Assembly (NCBI GenBank): GCA_019054805.1 | Contig: JAHQIY010000038.1 | Location: 248,001 to 312,000 of the forward strand | Direction of reading: 5' to 3' | DNA length: 64,000 nt | DNA from: Brachionus manjavacas | Lineage: Eukaryota; Rotifera; Eurotatoria; Ploima; Brachionidae | Part shown: piece after piece, positions 49,757 through 60,412 of the stretch | Layout of the letters: every line of letters starts with the position of its first letter | Numbering within the stretch: the first letter of the stretch is position 1 | Position numbers and translations under genes: made by a program | Notes under the pieces: generated by a model | The model's database searches: none | Told to the model about the DNA's origin: nothing | Seen by the model: only the letters and a program-made list of their open reading frames with translations

Positions 49757-50897
49757 GCAATTTTTTTTGTTTCGTTTTTAATTTAAAAATTTGATTTGAG
49801 CTGATTTAAAAATTAGATTGAAAATAACATACAAAAATTAAACTTGTGTAAACTTTTGTGATCGTGAATCAAACACTATAGTATTTTTTTTTAAAACTTT
49901 ATTATCTAAATTTTAGAAATTAAAAAGTAAGTCTTTAAATAGTAATAATCACAATTGAAAAAGAGAAATTTTGCTTGCTTTATCAATTTAACGTTTCTTT
50001 TTATTTATTTACTTTTTTTTCAACAGAGTTTTAACTTTTATGAACCAACTATTGTTTCGACTTATCTGGACCCTGGGATCCAAGCAACACATGTTTAATT
50101 ATTTTAAATTAAAGTTAAACAAAAATACGCAATTGCTTACACTTGAGCTAAATAGAGACAGTGTTTTTTAATAATTTAAATCATTGAAAAGCTCTCGTAA
50201 GTGAAATCATAATAACTTTGTAAAGAAATTATTTAAAATAATATTTTTTTTACAAAATTTCTATTTTAAATAATCTAAATTAAATATTATTAAAAGATTT
50301 GAAAAAAGGTTTTTTGATAGAAAAAAGATTAAAAAGTAGCATCTAACCGAATTAATTTGTATCATTTTTTTTTAAGTTATTTAGGCAATGTTGAATTGAA
50401 CAGAGTAAAGTGGAAATAAAATTAAATTTTAATTATCAAATATTTTTAACATCTAATAAATAAGCTGATTTTTTAGAAAGATGTGCGTTTTTTAAACAAT
50501 TTTCATTGTAGAATTAATTTAGATCGGCAACGCATTTGGTCTTTTTCTCTTTCCTGTATCTAATGATTTTGCGTAAATTATCATCAATAGTACTGACATT
50601 GTTTTTGCGCAGTTTAAACTGTTATTGTTATTATTAAAATTAAAATTTAGTCATTTCAAGCAGATATTTTACTTGGTTAACCAGGTCAAAAAAAATAATG
50701 GATTGACCATTATCAGGCGCAACTACCTAGCATGAAACGAGAAAATCATTAAATTCAAATTAATTATTAATTATCTAGTAAAATCAAATCTAACGATAAC
50801 CGCAAACCAAAAACTGTCAAAAACCGAAAAAAAAAAGCTCAGTATTTTCTGGTGTCACTAAGACAAAAAATTCTATTTCCTGTAACCAAGTCTTGCT
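49757..50897. other. Intergenic DNA, nothing recognised
   Basis: A+T-rich. The border with histone unit 3 is sharp at about 50898 (CTATTTGCTTCATTTG). Confidence 0.4.
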
Positions 50898-50927
50898 ACT
50901 ATTTGCTTCATTTGAAAGGAAGTGAGT

Positions 50928-50943
50928 GGCCTTGAAGAAGGCC
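50928..50943 (-). promoter_or_regulatory. Histone 3' stem-loop of H2B (unit 3)
   Basis: GGCCTT-CTTC-AAGGCC on the minus strand, 43 bases past the stop. Confidence 0.92.
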
Positions 50944-50985
50944 GGGGGGTTTACATGTTTGTTACTTTTATTTTATTTAAAGATT

Positions 50986-51363
50986 TTATTTTGAACTTGT
51001 ATATTTGGTGACAGCTTTTGTGCCTTCACTTACAGCGTGCTTTGCCAATTCACCAGGTAACAACAATCTGACTGATGTTTGAATTTCGCGACTTGAAATG
51101 GTAGATTTTCCATTGTGAGTGGACAATTTGGACGCTTCGGTGGCTATTCTCTCAAAAATGTCATTTACAAACGAATTCATTATGCTCATTGCTTTGCTTG
51201 AGACACCAGTGTCCGGATGAACTTGTTTAAGCACTTTGTAAATGTAAATCGAATATGTTTCCTTCCTCTTTTTCTTTCGTTTTCCTTCTCCTTTGGCACC
51301 TTTGGTTGGTTTGACTGCTTTTTTGGCTCCTTTGCTCGGCGTCTTGGGCGTTTTTGGTGGCAT
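50986..51363 (-). CDS. Histone H2B (unit 3)
   Basis: 125-aa intronless H2B, protein identical to the other two copies, with one private synonymous change (ACG Thr in the N-terminal KTPKT tail). Divergent partner of the H2A at 51681. Confidence 0.97.
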   Translation of the reverse strand: MPPKTPKTPSKGAKKAVKPTKGAKGEGKRKKKRKETYSIYIYKVLKQVHPDTGVSSKAMSIMNSFVNDIFERIATEASKLSTHNGKSTISSREIQTSVRLLLPGELAKHAVSEGTKAVTKYTSSK

Positions 51364-51680
51364 TGTTTTTTTTTGTTTCTCTTGTCTCTAGTGTTTTAAC
51401 TTGTTAAATACAAACTGATTTTTATTATAATGTTCTTGAATTAAATATGCCTTTTAAGCATATATCTAATTATGATTTTTTTATATAAACTTTAAATATG
51501 AAATTTTTTGCCTTGTCCAACAAAAAAACATATAAACTTTTGTTTGGAAAAAAAATGAACATGTCTAAAACTCCTCCTTTGTTTGACCCTCAAATTCACT
51601 TCATTTTGGATACAAATAGAGAAAAAATTTACAAGCTTAGTGTTACAAATAATAGTATCTAAAAAAATTAATAGCTGAAA
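51364..51680. promoter_or_regulatory. Bidirectional H2A/H2B promoter (unit 3)
   Basis: 317 bp, same length and TATA-like elements as in units 1 and 2. One private change (AATAGTATC for AATAATATC). Confidence 0.8.
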
Positions 51681-52082
51681 ATGTCCGGTAGAGGTAAAGG
51701 AGGCAAAGTAAGAGCAAAAGGAAAAACACGATCAAGCAGAGCTGGTCTTCAATTTCCAGTCGGTCGAATTCATCGATTGCTGCGAAAGGGACATTACGCA
51801 GAGAGAGTGGGTGCTGGTGCGCCGGTCTATTTGGCTGCAGTATTGGAGTATTTGAGTGCTGAAATTCTTGAATTGGCAGGCAATGCTGCACGAGATAACA
51901 AAAAGACAAGAATCATACCGCGTCACTTGCAACTAGCCATTAGAAATGATGAAGAGTTAAATAAGCTTTTGGCAGGTGTCACAATTGCTCAGGGAGGTGT
52001 CTTGCCAAACATTCAATCGATTCTATTGCCCAAGAAAACAGACGATGCAGTTCCGACCAAAGGTTCAAAATCAGATGATTAA
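51681..52082 (+). CDS. Histone H2A (unit 3)
   Basis: Intact 133-aa H2A identical in protein to unit 2. It has the five-A run that is shortened in the broken unit 1 copy. No SQ motif at the C-terminus (ends KSDD). Confidence 0.97.
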   Translation: MSGRGKGGKVRAKGKTRSSRAGLQFPVGRIHRLLRKGHYAERVGAGAPVYLAAVLEYLSAEILELAGNAARDNKKTRIIPRHLQLAIRNDEELNKLLAGVTIAQGGVLPNIQSILLPKKTDDAVPTKGSKSDD

Positions 52083-52113
52083 TTTAACTTAATTTAAATT
52101 TATACAAACCCCC

Positions 52114-52129
52114 GGCCTTTTTCAAGGCC
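52114..52129 (+). promoter_or_regulatory. Histone 3' stem-loop of H2A (unit 3)
   Basis: GGCCTT-TTTC-AAGGCC, 31 bases past the stop, then AAAAATAAAGCAAAA. Confidence 0.92.
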
Positions 52130-52504
52130 ATTTAAATATTCAAAAAATAAAGCAAAATAACCTTTTTTTCTGCATTCAAAATTAAACATTTCATTGTTTT
52201 TTTTTTGGAATAGTCTAAAATTGAAAATTAAAAAAACTTTATCAATAAATAAATTTTTCATTTAATTAATTTTTGAAAATTCTATTTTGATTATCAATTT
52301 TTTGGCATTTACTGCCTTCTTCGAATGTAATAGAAACCAAATGATTTTATATAATTAATTCAACAAATTTTCAAATATTTTATCCAAATTTCACATTGAA
52401 ATAGCAAGGAAAATTTAAAATCAAATTTTTTTTTCATTAATAATCAATCTTCTTAATTTTCACTATTTTACAAATCGAGATGACTTTTTAATAATTTTTC
52501 ACTG

Positions 52505-52985
52505 ACGAAAAAGAACCTATTTTGTAGATAGGTTTTGTTTATATTTTATTTCAGTTCTAATTAAGCTATCGAATTATGTAATTCACTAAGATTGTAATGA
52601 ATGAACTTATATTGTGACGTTTTCTCAAAGTTGACTCTAGCTTAATGATGAGATTTGGACAAAACAATTTGTCGTAATCGTGTGTAACTTCCTTCCGATT
52701 TTGGTGCCATAGTTCACGATAGCCTCAAAATTATCTTTTGAGGCTACAATAATAATTATTAGAAAATTTATACTTCTTTAACGAGTTTACAAAAAATTAA
52801 TTATTTTTTGTAAAAATAATTTATTATTATTATTATTATTATTTATTATTTTATAATTAATCAATCAAAAAGTATTTTTGTTACTCAAATAATTAATTTA
52901 TTTGTCATCAACTGTAGTATCTTTGGCAGTAGATTTAGTCTTTTTTGTCGGTAAAATTTAATTGTTTTTTGTCAGTCTATTAATA
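52505..52985. repeat. Interspersed repeat in H2A-H3 spacer (unit 3)
   Basis: Same repeat as 31945-32465. A 15-base deletion directly before the hairpin trims its outer stem (hairpin now 52721-52745, AGCCTCAAAA..), and a further gap removes one copy of the ATAATTATTTTATCAGTT block. Confidence 0.7.
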
Positions 52986-53518
52986 GATGACCAAAATTTA
53001 ATGATTCTGATAAACAATGAAATGTTAAAAATAATTAGACAATTCGAATTTAAGCTTTGACAATTATTCAAAACTCTTTAAACATGTTATTTCATTAAAA
53101 AGATGCCATTTCCTTGTCATTTTAAAAATTCAATTTTTTTTTCTTAAATTAATCAAATTATAGCATTAAAAATAGTTAAAGAATAGTTTGTAGTCAAGAA
53201 GGAAATTTTTTGTCTCGAGTTAATTGATAAATAATTTTACGCCTAATTTTAATTTTTTTTTTTTAATTTATTTTATAATTTGATTACAAACAAAAGTTGA
53301 AAACAAAATTTTTATCAAAAGAAAATGTTATGGTGATTATAATCAAGGTTAAAGTTCAAATTATAATTAAGTTTATTTATTCAAAATAAAAACATACTCA
53401 TAATATTTACGTTATAAATTTGTTATAAACATGGAAATAAAATTAAGTTCAACAAAAAGTTCAATGTTTATAACCTTGACTCTTTTTAAAAAATATAATT
53501 TTCATCTTCATTATACAC

Positions 53519-53527
53519 TATATAAAT
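53519..53527 (+). promoter_or_regulatory. TATA box of H3 (unit 3)
   Basis: TATATAAAT, 71-79 bases before the H3 ATG. Confidence 0.65.
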
Positions 53528-53576
53528 AAAACACGTTTATCGAAATTTGATCAAAATTTTTTTTATTCAATCCTAA

Positions 53577-54008
<432 letters not shown>

Positions 54009-54057
54009 ATTCTATATTGTCAATTAATATTGTACATTTATAAATATTTAAACCCCC

Positions 54058-54073
54058 GGTCTTTTTAAAGACC
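54058..54073 (+). promoter_or_regulatory. Histone 3' stem-loop of H3 (unit 3)
   Basis: GGTCTT-TTTA-AAGACC, 49 bases past the stop. The duplicated unit ends ~28 bases later. Confidence 0.92.
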
Positions 54074-54403
54074 AAACACTTTTTAAAAATAAAGCAAAAC
54101 AGTTTTGAAAATTAATTTTAACAAACTAAATTTGTTAATATTAAACTGCAAATTATAAAATAGCTAATTAAAATTTTATTTTGATCTTTTTCCCATTATG
54201 AATATAATGGGTTATATCATCCTAAAATAAAAATTTCTAGTGCATTTTCTAATATATACTCAAAACTCATATGTAAACAATTCGGACTTTGATTATTTTT
54301 AACTTTGTAGCTAGGAATTTTTATTATATAATCATAGTAAACAATCTTCACTAAAACAATTTCTAAATTTATAACTTTTAATTTAAAAGTTAATGGTGCC
54401 TTA

Positions 54404-54717
54404 AATAATAAAATAATTGATCCTATTCTATCCTAGAGGATAATGGGGAGGCGCTCATCTCCTTTTCAAGTACCTTTTTGAGCAACGGCTACGATCTGAC
54501 ACAGAGGCTACTGCATCGAGTTGATCATCTACACCGCAATTATTACCCAGTCGAAACTGGTCACCCTATTTTTATGATGAAAGAGGTTTAAACATTCGCC
54601 CCGTATTGCAGAGATATTTTGAAGATTTTTTTCACCCTCAGCAGGTTTTGATCCCTCGATTCTCTGCTTGCATGACTAACACGCATACCATTCGGCTATA
54701 CGCGCTCTTTAGTATAC
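54404..54717 (-). mobile_element. tRNA-derived SINE with 13-bp target-site duplication
   Basis: On the minus strand the element starts GCGCGTATAGCCGAATGG, a tRNA-like head. It has an RNA polymerase III A box (TAGCCGAATGG, 54698-54688) and B box (GGGATCAAAACC, 54655-54644). A ~200-base tRNA-unrelated body follows (.. GGGTAATAATTGCGGTG .. GTAGCCGTTGCTCAAAAAGG .. GATGAGCGCCTCCCC) with an A/T-rich tail. TAATGGTGCCTTA flanks it on both sides (54391-54403 and 54718-54730). It is full-length in appearance and G+C-rich against the local background, so probably young. Confidence 0.9.
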
Positions 54718-54730
54718 TAATGGTGCCTTA

Positions 54731-55037
54731 GTTATTATTTATCTTAATATTTAAATCGAATATTAAAAAATTAATTCATTTTTAATACTTGTCTATGCGA
54801 ATTTTAAAAATTAAGACCCCTTAAAAATAGATTATCATTTAATTTAACCAAATTTTAATATTTTATTGATCAAAATTTTTATTGAATAATTACACTGCAT
54901 TATTACAATTTTTTTTATAAGGAAATTTGTTTTCAAAGTCAAAAGAAAGTGAAAATTGAACAAAAAATTTAACTTGATAAATTTTTTAAAATAAAAAAAA
55001 ACATGCAAAAAAAGTTGTGTTATTTTCAACAAAAAAA
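54731..55037. other. Intergenic DNA
   Basis: A+T-rich 3' flank of the propeller protein gene. Nothing else seen. Confidence 0.4.
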
Positions 55038-56294
55038 TCAGACTAAAAATTTTGCATCAACAACTTTTATATTTCCGTCTCCTTTTCCGACTAAAATCGA
55101 ATCCGAATTAGTGTCTAAACATAAAATTTCCGACTCGAACCTAGACTCATTGACTAAAAAACCATCTGTCACATTATAATAGCTAACTGATCGACTATTT
55201 GCCACAACAACCATACTGCTATTGGAAAAAAATTTAAATGACACTATATTGCTGATTGCTGCGAATTTATTCACCATCTGCCCACTTAATGAATCTATCA
55301 TGTACAAATTTGCACCTATGCAATAAAAAATATATTCGATTTCTAAAATGAAATAGGCTTCAAGTTTTTTTATTGTACCCAACTCGTCAATGCCATATGC
55401 CTTGCTCACTCTTTCATAAGAATGTGCATTTCGTATTTTAATTTCTTTTCCTGAATCTGCTGAAACAAGATCACCGTTTGTTAACTGCAAGGCGCTTATC
55501 AAACTAGCACCATTGTAGACCAGTGATGTTATGTTACCTGTTGAATTGACGACCAGAATGCTTCCACTGCTTGTTCCTATTATTATATTCTCTGATTTAA
55601 AAATGTAAAGTGAATTCAAACTGCCGAATTGTGTTAGATTCAATTCTAAAATTAAGCATCCCTCATGAGTGTGAATCAGCATGAAACTATCTCGATTTAT
55701 GGATACAAGTTTAGTTTTGTTTAAATATTTCAAGTCGACGAGAATGCCAGAGTTGACAGATCGTTTGATTTGTTCAGATTGGGAGTCCCAAATCACTAGG
55801 TCTCCTAAAGTAGATGCGCTTGCTACCATTGATTCAAAAGATGAAATTGCCAATATTGCACCGCTTGATGCGTCTGACGTCAAGCTTTTGCTTATGATGG
55901 GACTGGTATCGAAAGGAATGAAAAAGAAAATGGATGCTATCGTGGTTGTGAAAAATAATGTACAAGACGAACAGCATGTAAACAAAAAACTGCATCCAAT
56001 GAACTTGGCAATTTTTCTTAAAATTGTTAGACCGAGTGAATTGAGTCTTTGTGTGGCTCGTCCCCATAATCCTGTTGCCTTTAGAAAGCTTTGAAAATAT
56101 GAAAATCCTGTTTTGATCTGGGAAAATTCATCAAGTTCATTTGAATCTTTTGAATCCTTTTCTTTAGAGTCTTTTTCTGCATCTTTGTTTTTGTTATTTA
56201 AATTTGCTTGACAATGACAGCGACAATAGTAATGACACCTACAATGATGATGATGATGCTGATGATGGACTCTGCCGCACTGACACCTGTTCAT
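55038..56294 (-). CDS. Single-pass membrane protein with WD40-like propeller domain and Cys/His-rich N-terminus
   Basis: Single-exon 418-aa protein of unknown function. Residues 1-30 hold seven Cys and nine His (MNRCQCGRVHHQHHHHHCRC ..), a possible metal-binding patch. A charged Lys/Asp/Glu stretch (33-60) follows. A hydrophobic segment at ~98-128 (FIGCSFLFTCC .. ASIFFFIPF) looks like one membrane span. From ~140 to the end, about seven blade-like repeats recur, each with hydrophobic strands around motifs such as LGDLVIWDS, NGDLVSADSGKEIKIRN and GDGNIKVVDA, as in WD40 propellers. With the N-terminus cytosolic, the propeller and its many N-x-S/T sites would face outside or the lumen. I do not recognise an orthologue. 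It could be a lineage-specific family member. Confidence 0.75.
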   Translation of the reverse strand: MNRCQCGRVHHQHHHHHCRCHYYCRCHCQANLNNKNKDAEKDSKEKDSKDSNELDEFSQIKTGFSYFQSFLKATGLWGRATQRLNSLGLTILRKIAKFIGCSFLFTCCSSCTLFFTTTIASIFFFIPFDTSPIISKSLTSDASSGAILAISSFESMVASASTLGDLVIWDSQSEQIKRSVNSGILVDLKYLNKTKLVSINRDSFMLIHTHEGCLILELNLTQFGSLNSLYIFKSENIIIGTSSGSILVVNSTGNITSLVYNGASLISALQLTNGDLVSADSGKEIKIRNAHSYERVSKAYGIDELGTIKKLEAYFILEIEYIFYCIGANLYMIDSLSGQMVNKFAAISNIVSFKFFSNSSMVVVANSRSVSYYNVTDGFLVNESRFESEILCLDTNSDSILVGKGDGNIKVVDAKFLV

Positions 56295-56998
56295 TTATTT
56301 TAAATTTAAAATACTCAAAGTTTTAATGCTTTTAAAAAAAATTTCTTTTTAATAGAAAAAACGCAGAAAAATTTTGTGGAAAAATTCGCGAATTTAAAAA
56401 ATGCAAGAGCTTAAAAAATTTTGCAAGCAACAAATATTTTTTTGTTTTCAAGATAATAAGACAATTCACTCAATTTTGAAAGAAAAAAATGGAAAAAAAT
56501 TACTAAATAAACTTTAAATCCAGTAACTAAATCAATAATGATATGCCAAATGGGAAAATAATTTTATTTTAATTTAAAATATGTTTTTTTTTAAAACAAA
56601 CTTCGCACCAATGACTTATTATGGCCTAGAATACGGCAAAATAGAAAATGTGAAAAAAAGAAAATATAAACTTTGAAAAGTTTGATGATAGAATAATCTA
56701 TTATACTTGAAAATTCTTAATTACAGTATTCCCTCGTTCGATTATGCTGCAGCACAAACTAAAACACGCTTTTGGACCATAAAGTAAATCTCTCGCATAC
56801 TTAAACATTTTTGATTAAGAACGCATGGTCTAATAGTTTTATCACGGGTTTAGAGCCGCATCAAACTTTAAAATTCTTAATTTAATGCGTCATCAAGACA
56901 CAAAATAAAAAGAATTTTTTTATGCATTTGGTGCAACACCAGGAATTAAGAAAATAAAAATGTAGGAAAATTATTTTTTTATTCATTAAATTAAGCTT
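56295..56998. other. Intergenic DNA
   Basis: Contains the presumed promoter of the propeller gene. A less A+T-rich strip at 56725-56900 (ATTCCCTCGTTCGATTATGC ..) is unidentified. Confidence 0.4.
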
Positions 56999-57213
56999 TT
57001 GAAGAAGTTTGGAGTGATGGGATTTTCTTCAAACTTTTACCTAAACTCTACCTTTCTGTTCAATTTCTTTACTGAAGATCTAATAGAAGAATGTTTAGAA
57101 AAAGAAATTGGTGCTCAAGATAAAAATCTAAATGTCTCACTTATAGTTTATGCAAATATCATTTTTATAAGCCTAAATGATTCTCATCTCCAGAAACTTT
57201 TTTTTTCCAAGGT
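56999..57213 (+). pseudogene. LINE reverse-transcriptase fragment
   Basis: Open plus-strand stretch reading FLFNFFTEDLIEECLEKEIG .. NVSLIVYANIIFISLND-SHLQKL. This matches the RT palm around the catalytic YADD box of non-LTR elements, here mutated to YANI, so it is dead. Nothing recognisable of the LINE remains on either side. Confidence 0.65.
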
Positions 57214-57222
57214 TAGTGTCAA

Positions 57223-57257
57223 AAGGCATGGACACAAAAGGCTAGTGTCCATGCCTT
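57223..57257. repeat. Perfect 13-bp-stem hairpin
   Basis: AAGGCATGGACAC, nine-base loop, then GTGTCCATGCCTT, directly after the LINE scrap. A partial third copy (AGTGTC) lies just upstream. Confidence 0.75.
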
Positions 57258-57545
57258 AAGAGACTGATTAACACTTAATCTATATAGTATCATTAAAAAT
57301 GATTATATTAAAAATAAAAAAATTCTAAAAAATAAAATTTTATTCCAAAAAAAAAGTTATTGATTACATAGTTATTTGGAAAAATTTAACAACAAGGTAT
57401 CTAAGTTAAATAATTCAAATATTGTAACTATATCTATTGTTATTAGTATATAGTTAATGTCATTGAAAATTTAAAGCTTGAATGTTGAAAACTTCGACAT
57501 TGATCTCTTGATCACAAAGCAATTTATTAGGCTTGAATAAAAATC

Positions 57546-60144
57546 GGGAAGTATTTAATCGATCTCTAAAATTACTTAATCGATCACCAATATTTTTCTA
57601 TCTCTTATTTTACTAAATACCCTTAACTTATATTTATTAATCTGTCTCCTAAATTAAATAAAACAGCAACTAATTTTACTTAAAGTATCTCTTATTTTTA
57701 TTTATTAAATTGATTTAAAAAAAAAGAATTATAAAAAATTTCAAATAAAATAATATCTTATAAGTTTTTTCTTGGTCTACCTCTACCTCTCTTTAGTGGA
57801 GCTTCTACTTTCTTACTTATATCACTGCTGGTTGATGCTTGCACTACTTTTTCAGCTTCCTCATCAATTGTTTTTTTGTTCTTTTTTGTTGGTATAACTG
57901 TTTCTTGTGGAGTTTCTTCCTCTACTTCTGTTATCTTTCGCTTTAGAACTTTGATTGAGCTGACATCTCTCTCTTCTTTATCTGCTTCTGATTGGTACTC
58001 AAGCGCCTTTTTAGACTTACACGGTCTACCTCTTCTAGGTTTTTGTCCAAAAACTACTTGCTTAGCTTCGATTGGTATTTTGACAAGTTTCATATTTGCA
58101 GCAAAGCCAACAAGATGCTTACAAATATGATCTTTAAAGAAGGAAGGACAGGAACAACTAGCTGTTTGCATCTAGTTATCGGAGTTACTATCCGAGCTGA
58201 TTCTTGTTTCCCAAGTTTTAAACAAAATTCCATAGAATTCGTCAAAAGATTTGAAATTTAAATGTTCAACTGCCGATCGGTAAGTCTTGATATTTTGATT
58301 ATTAACTTCCACATTAGCCATCGTCGAGGAGGTGTAATTTATGATCATATTGTCTTCATCTCTTGCAATTGATTTTTTCTTTTGTTTAATCCAGTCATAT
58401 GTCTTGGTAAAGAGTTGAGTATCAATTGTTGGTTGAAGTGAAAAATTTTTGCAATTGACTGACAATGGATCTCTTCGTTTCGACCAGTGCTTAATAATAT
58501 CTTTTGCAAGAGATAAGAACTGGTGTAAAGGTAAGCGTTTCCTGAACGAATTATTTCTTTTTTATAGTAGAATTAATAGATTCTTGTCCATTGTTTGTGC
58601 TTGGTCCATCATTCCAACCAGGATGCTTTAAGAGAACACTCGCTTTCAAAATATCGAAAAAAGTCCTTGATATTCTTGTTTGAATGGTTAATCCTCCTTT
58701 TTTAAGAATAGCTTCGATGCCTTCTCAAAAAGACAATCAGATTGACATAGCTGTAATGCGTTTGACTCAAGCATAATTTGTGATTGTAGAGTAGAGTCGT
58801 TGAGAACTGCTATACGTCTTGTAACAGCCTTTGCATGAAACCAACACATGCCTCGTTTTCTTACTCCGAATACATTTTTGAATCCGTTAGTGATAGCATC
58901 TGCTGCATCAGCTACTAGATCAATATAGCTTAGCTCTTGTTGATTAGTTAATTGTAATCCAATTAACAGAGAAGAGAATATAAATTGATAGTCATGTTCA
59001 TTCTATGTATTTGTTAGTGATATACCAAATGGATGAAATACGTTATCATAATCACTTGTGCCGATAATTAAAACAGGAAAATTGTTCCATATTAATTTCT
59101 AGGCTGAATCTGCTTGAATAAACTTTGTATCTTTTCAGTTTTCTAGTAAACGCTGTGAAGTCAGAAAAAGACGAAAGCTTAGCTCTTCAATTTGTATAAA
59201 ATCTCTGTATCCTCGCTATCCACTTTGATTTGATACGATGATAAAAATGGCTCATTCTCGTTGGTAGGAATTGCTATATTCTCGGTACACCATGCATAAA
59301 GTTCATTAAAATTCATTCTGGTGTTTCCTTTACGTTTACGATACTGAGCTAGGTAGTTATACAATTGCTTCTCAGTTGGAACTTGTAAATCGGCTTTGAT
59401 ATTTTCTTTTTTTTCTTTTTCTTTTTCCTCCTCGATGTTATTTAGAAGGACAAGCGGTTATTGAACACCTTTGTCTAGTAAGTCCACTATTCCTTGGTCT
59501 CTTTGTTAATACCATGCCCAGTATTTGCAATCTCATCATGATTGTGTTGATCGTTTGTTTTAAATAAAGCAACTGATAGATTTTCATTTTTATAAAGTAA
59601 ATAAATTGCAGCTGCGCATTTAGGTCCATCGATAATCAACTCTTAAACCGGCCTCAGTTTCACTACTTTTCAGAGAAGAGCAAATCTTTTGATTATCTAA
59701 CCAATCTATGGATGCTTCTTGATCGTCGAATGTTCTCTCATAGATCCAGTTCTTCCTGGTTCTTTTCTTTTAATTGGAATCTTGTACCTCGTCTTCAGAT
59801 TCTGATCCAGAAGTTACATCAACTTCTCGATACTCACTATCAGACATTTTAATACTTTGATAAAACTTCATCACATTAGATCATCTTTAAATATCAACAA
59901 AAAAAAACTCATACAGGAGATATAAATTAAATCAAGAGATAATTTCAACTGTTCATAAATTAAGTTAAGAGCTATTTTCATCATAATCATTCTCATCTTC
60001 AGTAAATTTAGTGACAAAAAAACTCAGGATACATAAATATTAATTATTAGAGAAAGTTAATTAATCAAATTAATCGAATAAATAATATTATAGATAGAAA
60101 AAATAAAATTGTATATTTTATTAAGAGATCGATTAAAATAACCC
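57546..60144 (-). mobile_element. Decayed MULE (Mutator-like) DNA transposon with degenerate TIRs
   Basis: The plus-strand left end GGGAAGTATTTAATCGATCTCT resembles the reverse complement of the right end (GGGTTATTTTAATCGATCTCT from 60144). Both ends also contain a TTTTTCTATCT block further in. Outside the ends, A+T-rich 8-10-mers (AATAAAAATC and ATAAAAAAAC) could be a decayed 9-bp duplication. The transposase remnant lies between. The TIR call is weaker than the transposase call. Confidence 0.55.
57758..59847 (-). pseudogene. MULE transposase pseudogene (FLYWCH/FAR1-like, MULE, SWIM zinc finger, AT-hook)
   Basis: On the minus strand from the ATG at 59847: an acidic start (MSDSEYREVDVTSGSESEDE), then ASIDWLDNQKIC .. 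LRVDYR and, after a frame change, AAIYLLYKNENLSVALFK .. NDQHNHDE, a FLYWCH/FAR1-type DNA-binding segment. The transposase core is visible as LVADAADAITNGFKNVFG, RGMCWFHAKAV and LSLAKDIIKHWSKRRDPLS. After the stop at 58172 comes the SWIM finger CSCPSFFKDHICKHLVG, then two AT-hook-like motifs (KPRRGRPCK, KRGRGRPRK). At least five stops and two frameshifts make it non-functional. The 137-codon SWIM/AT-hook part is still open and could be mistaken for a gene. Confidence 0.8.
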
Positions 60145-60412
60145 ATAAAAAAACTGAAATTTTTTTTCTCTGCATTTAAATTTGGCAATCTGTTCTATTA
60201 AATTATTGTTGTTTCTTAAATTATAAATCAAATTTCTTGAGTCATTTTTCTCTAGCCTTTAATTTAGACTTAAAGATCATTACGTTTGAAAGAAAAAGTA
60301 AGCATTCTTTCAAAAATTCTATGCTGAAAAAAAAAAAGACCATAATTTTCTAATACATTATTTATTTCATTAAAACTGTTCACTTCAAGCTTAAATTGAA
60401 AAATCTTATGAT
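60145..60412. other. Junction between MULE remnant and satellite
   Basis: A+T-rich. Possible highly diverged satellite traces, nothing firm. Confidence 0.3.

Noticed and set aside
55681..56094. Plus-strand 137-codon frame opposite the propeller protein
   Set aside because: No domain, and it lies fully antisense to a 418-codon frame with coherent domains.
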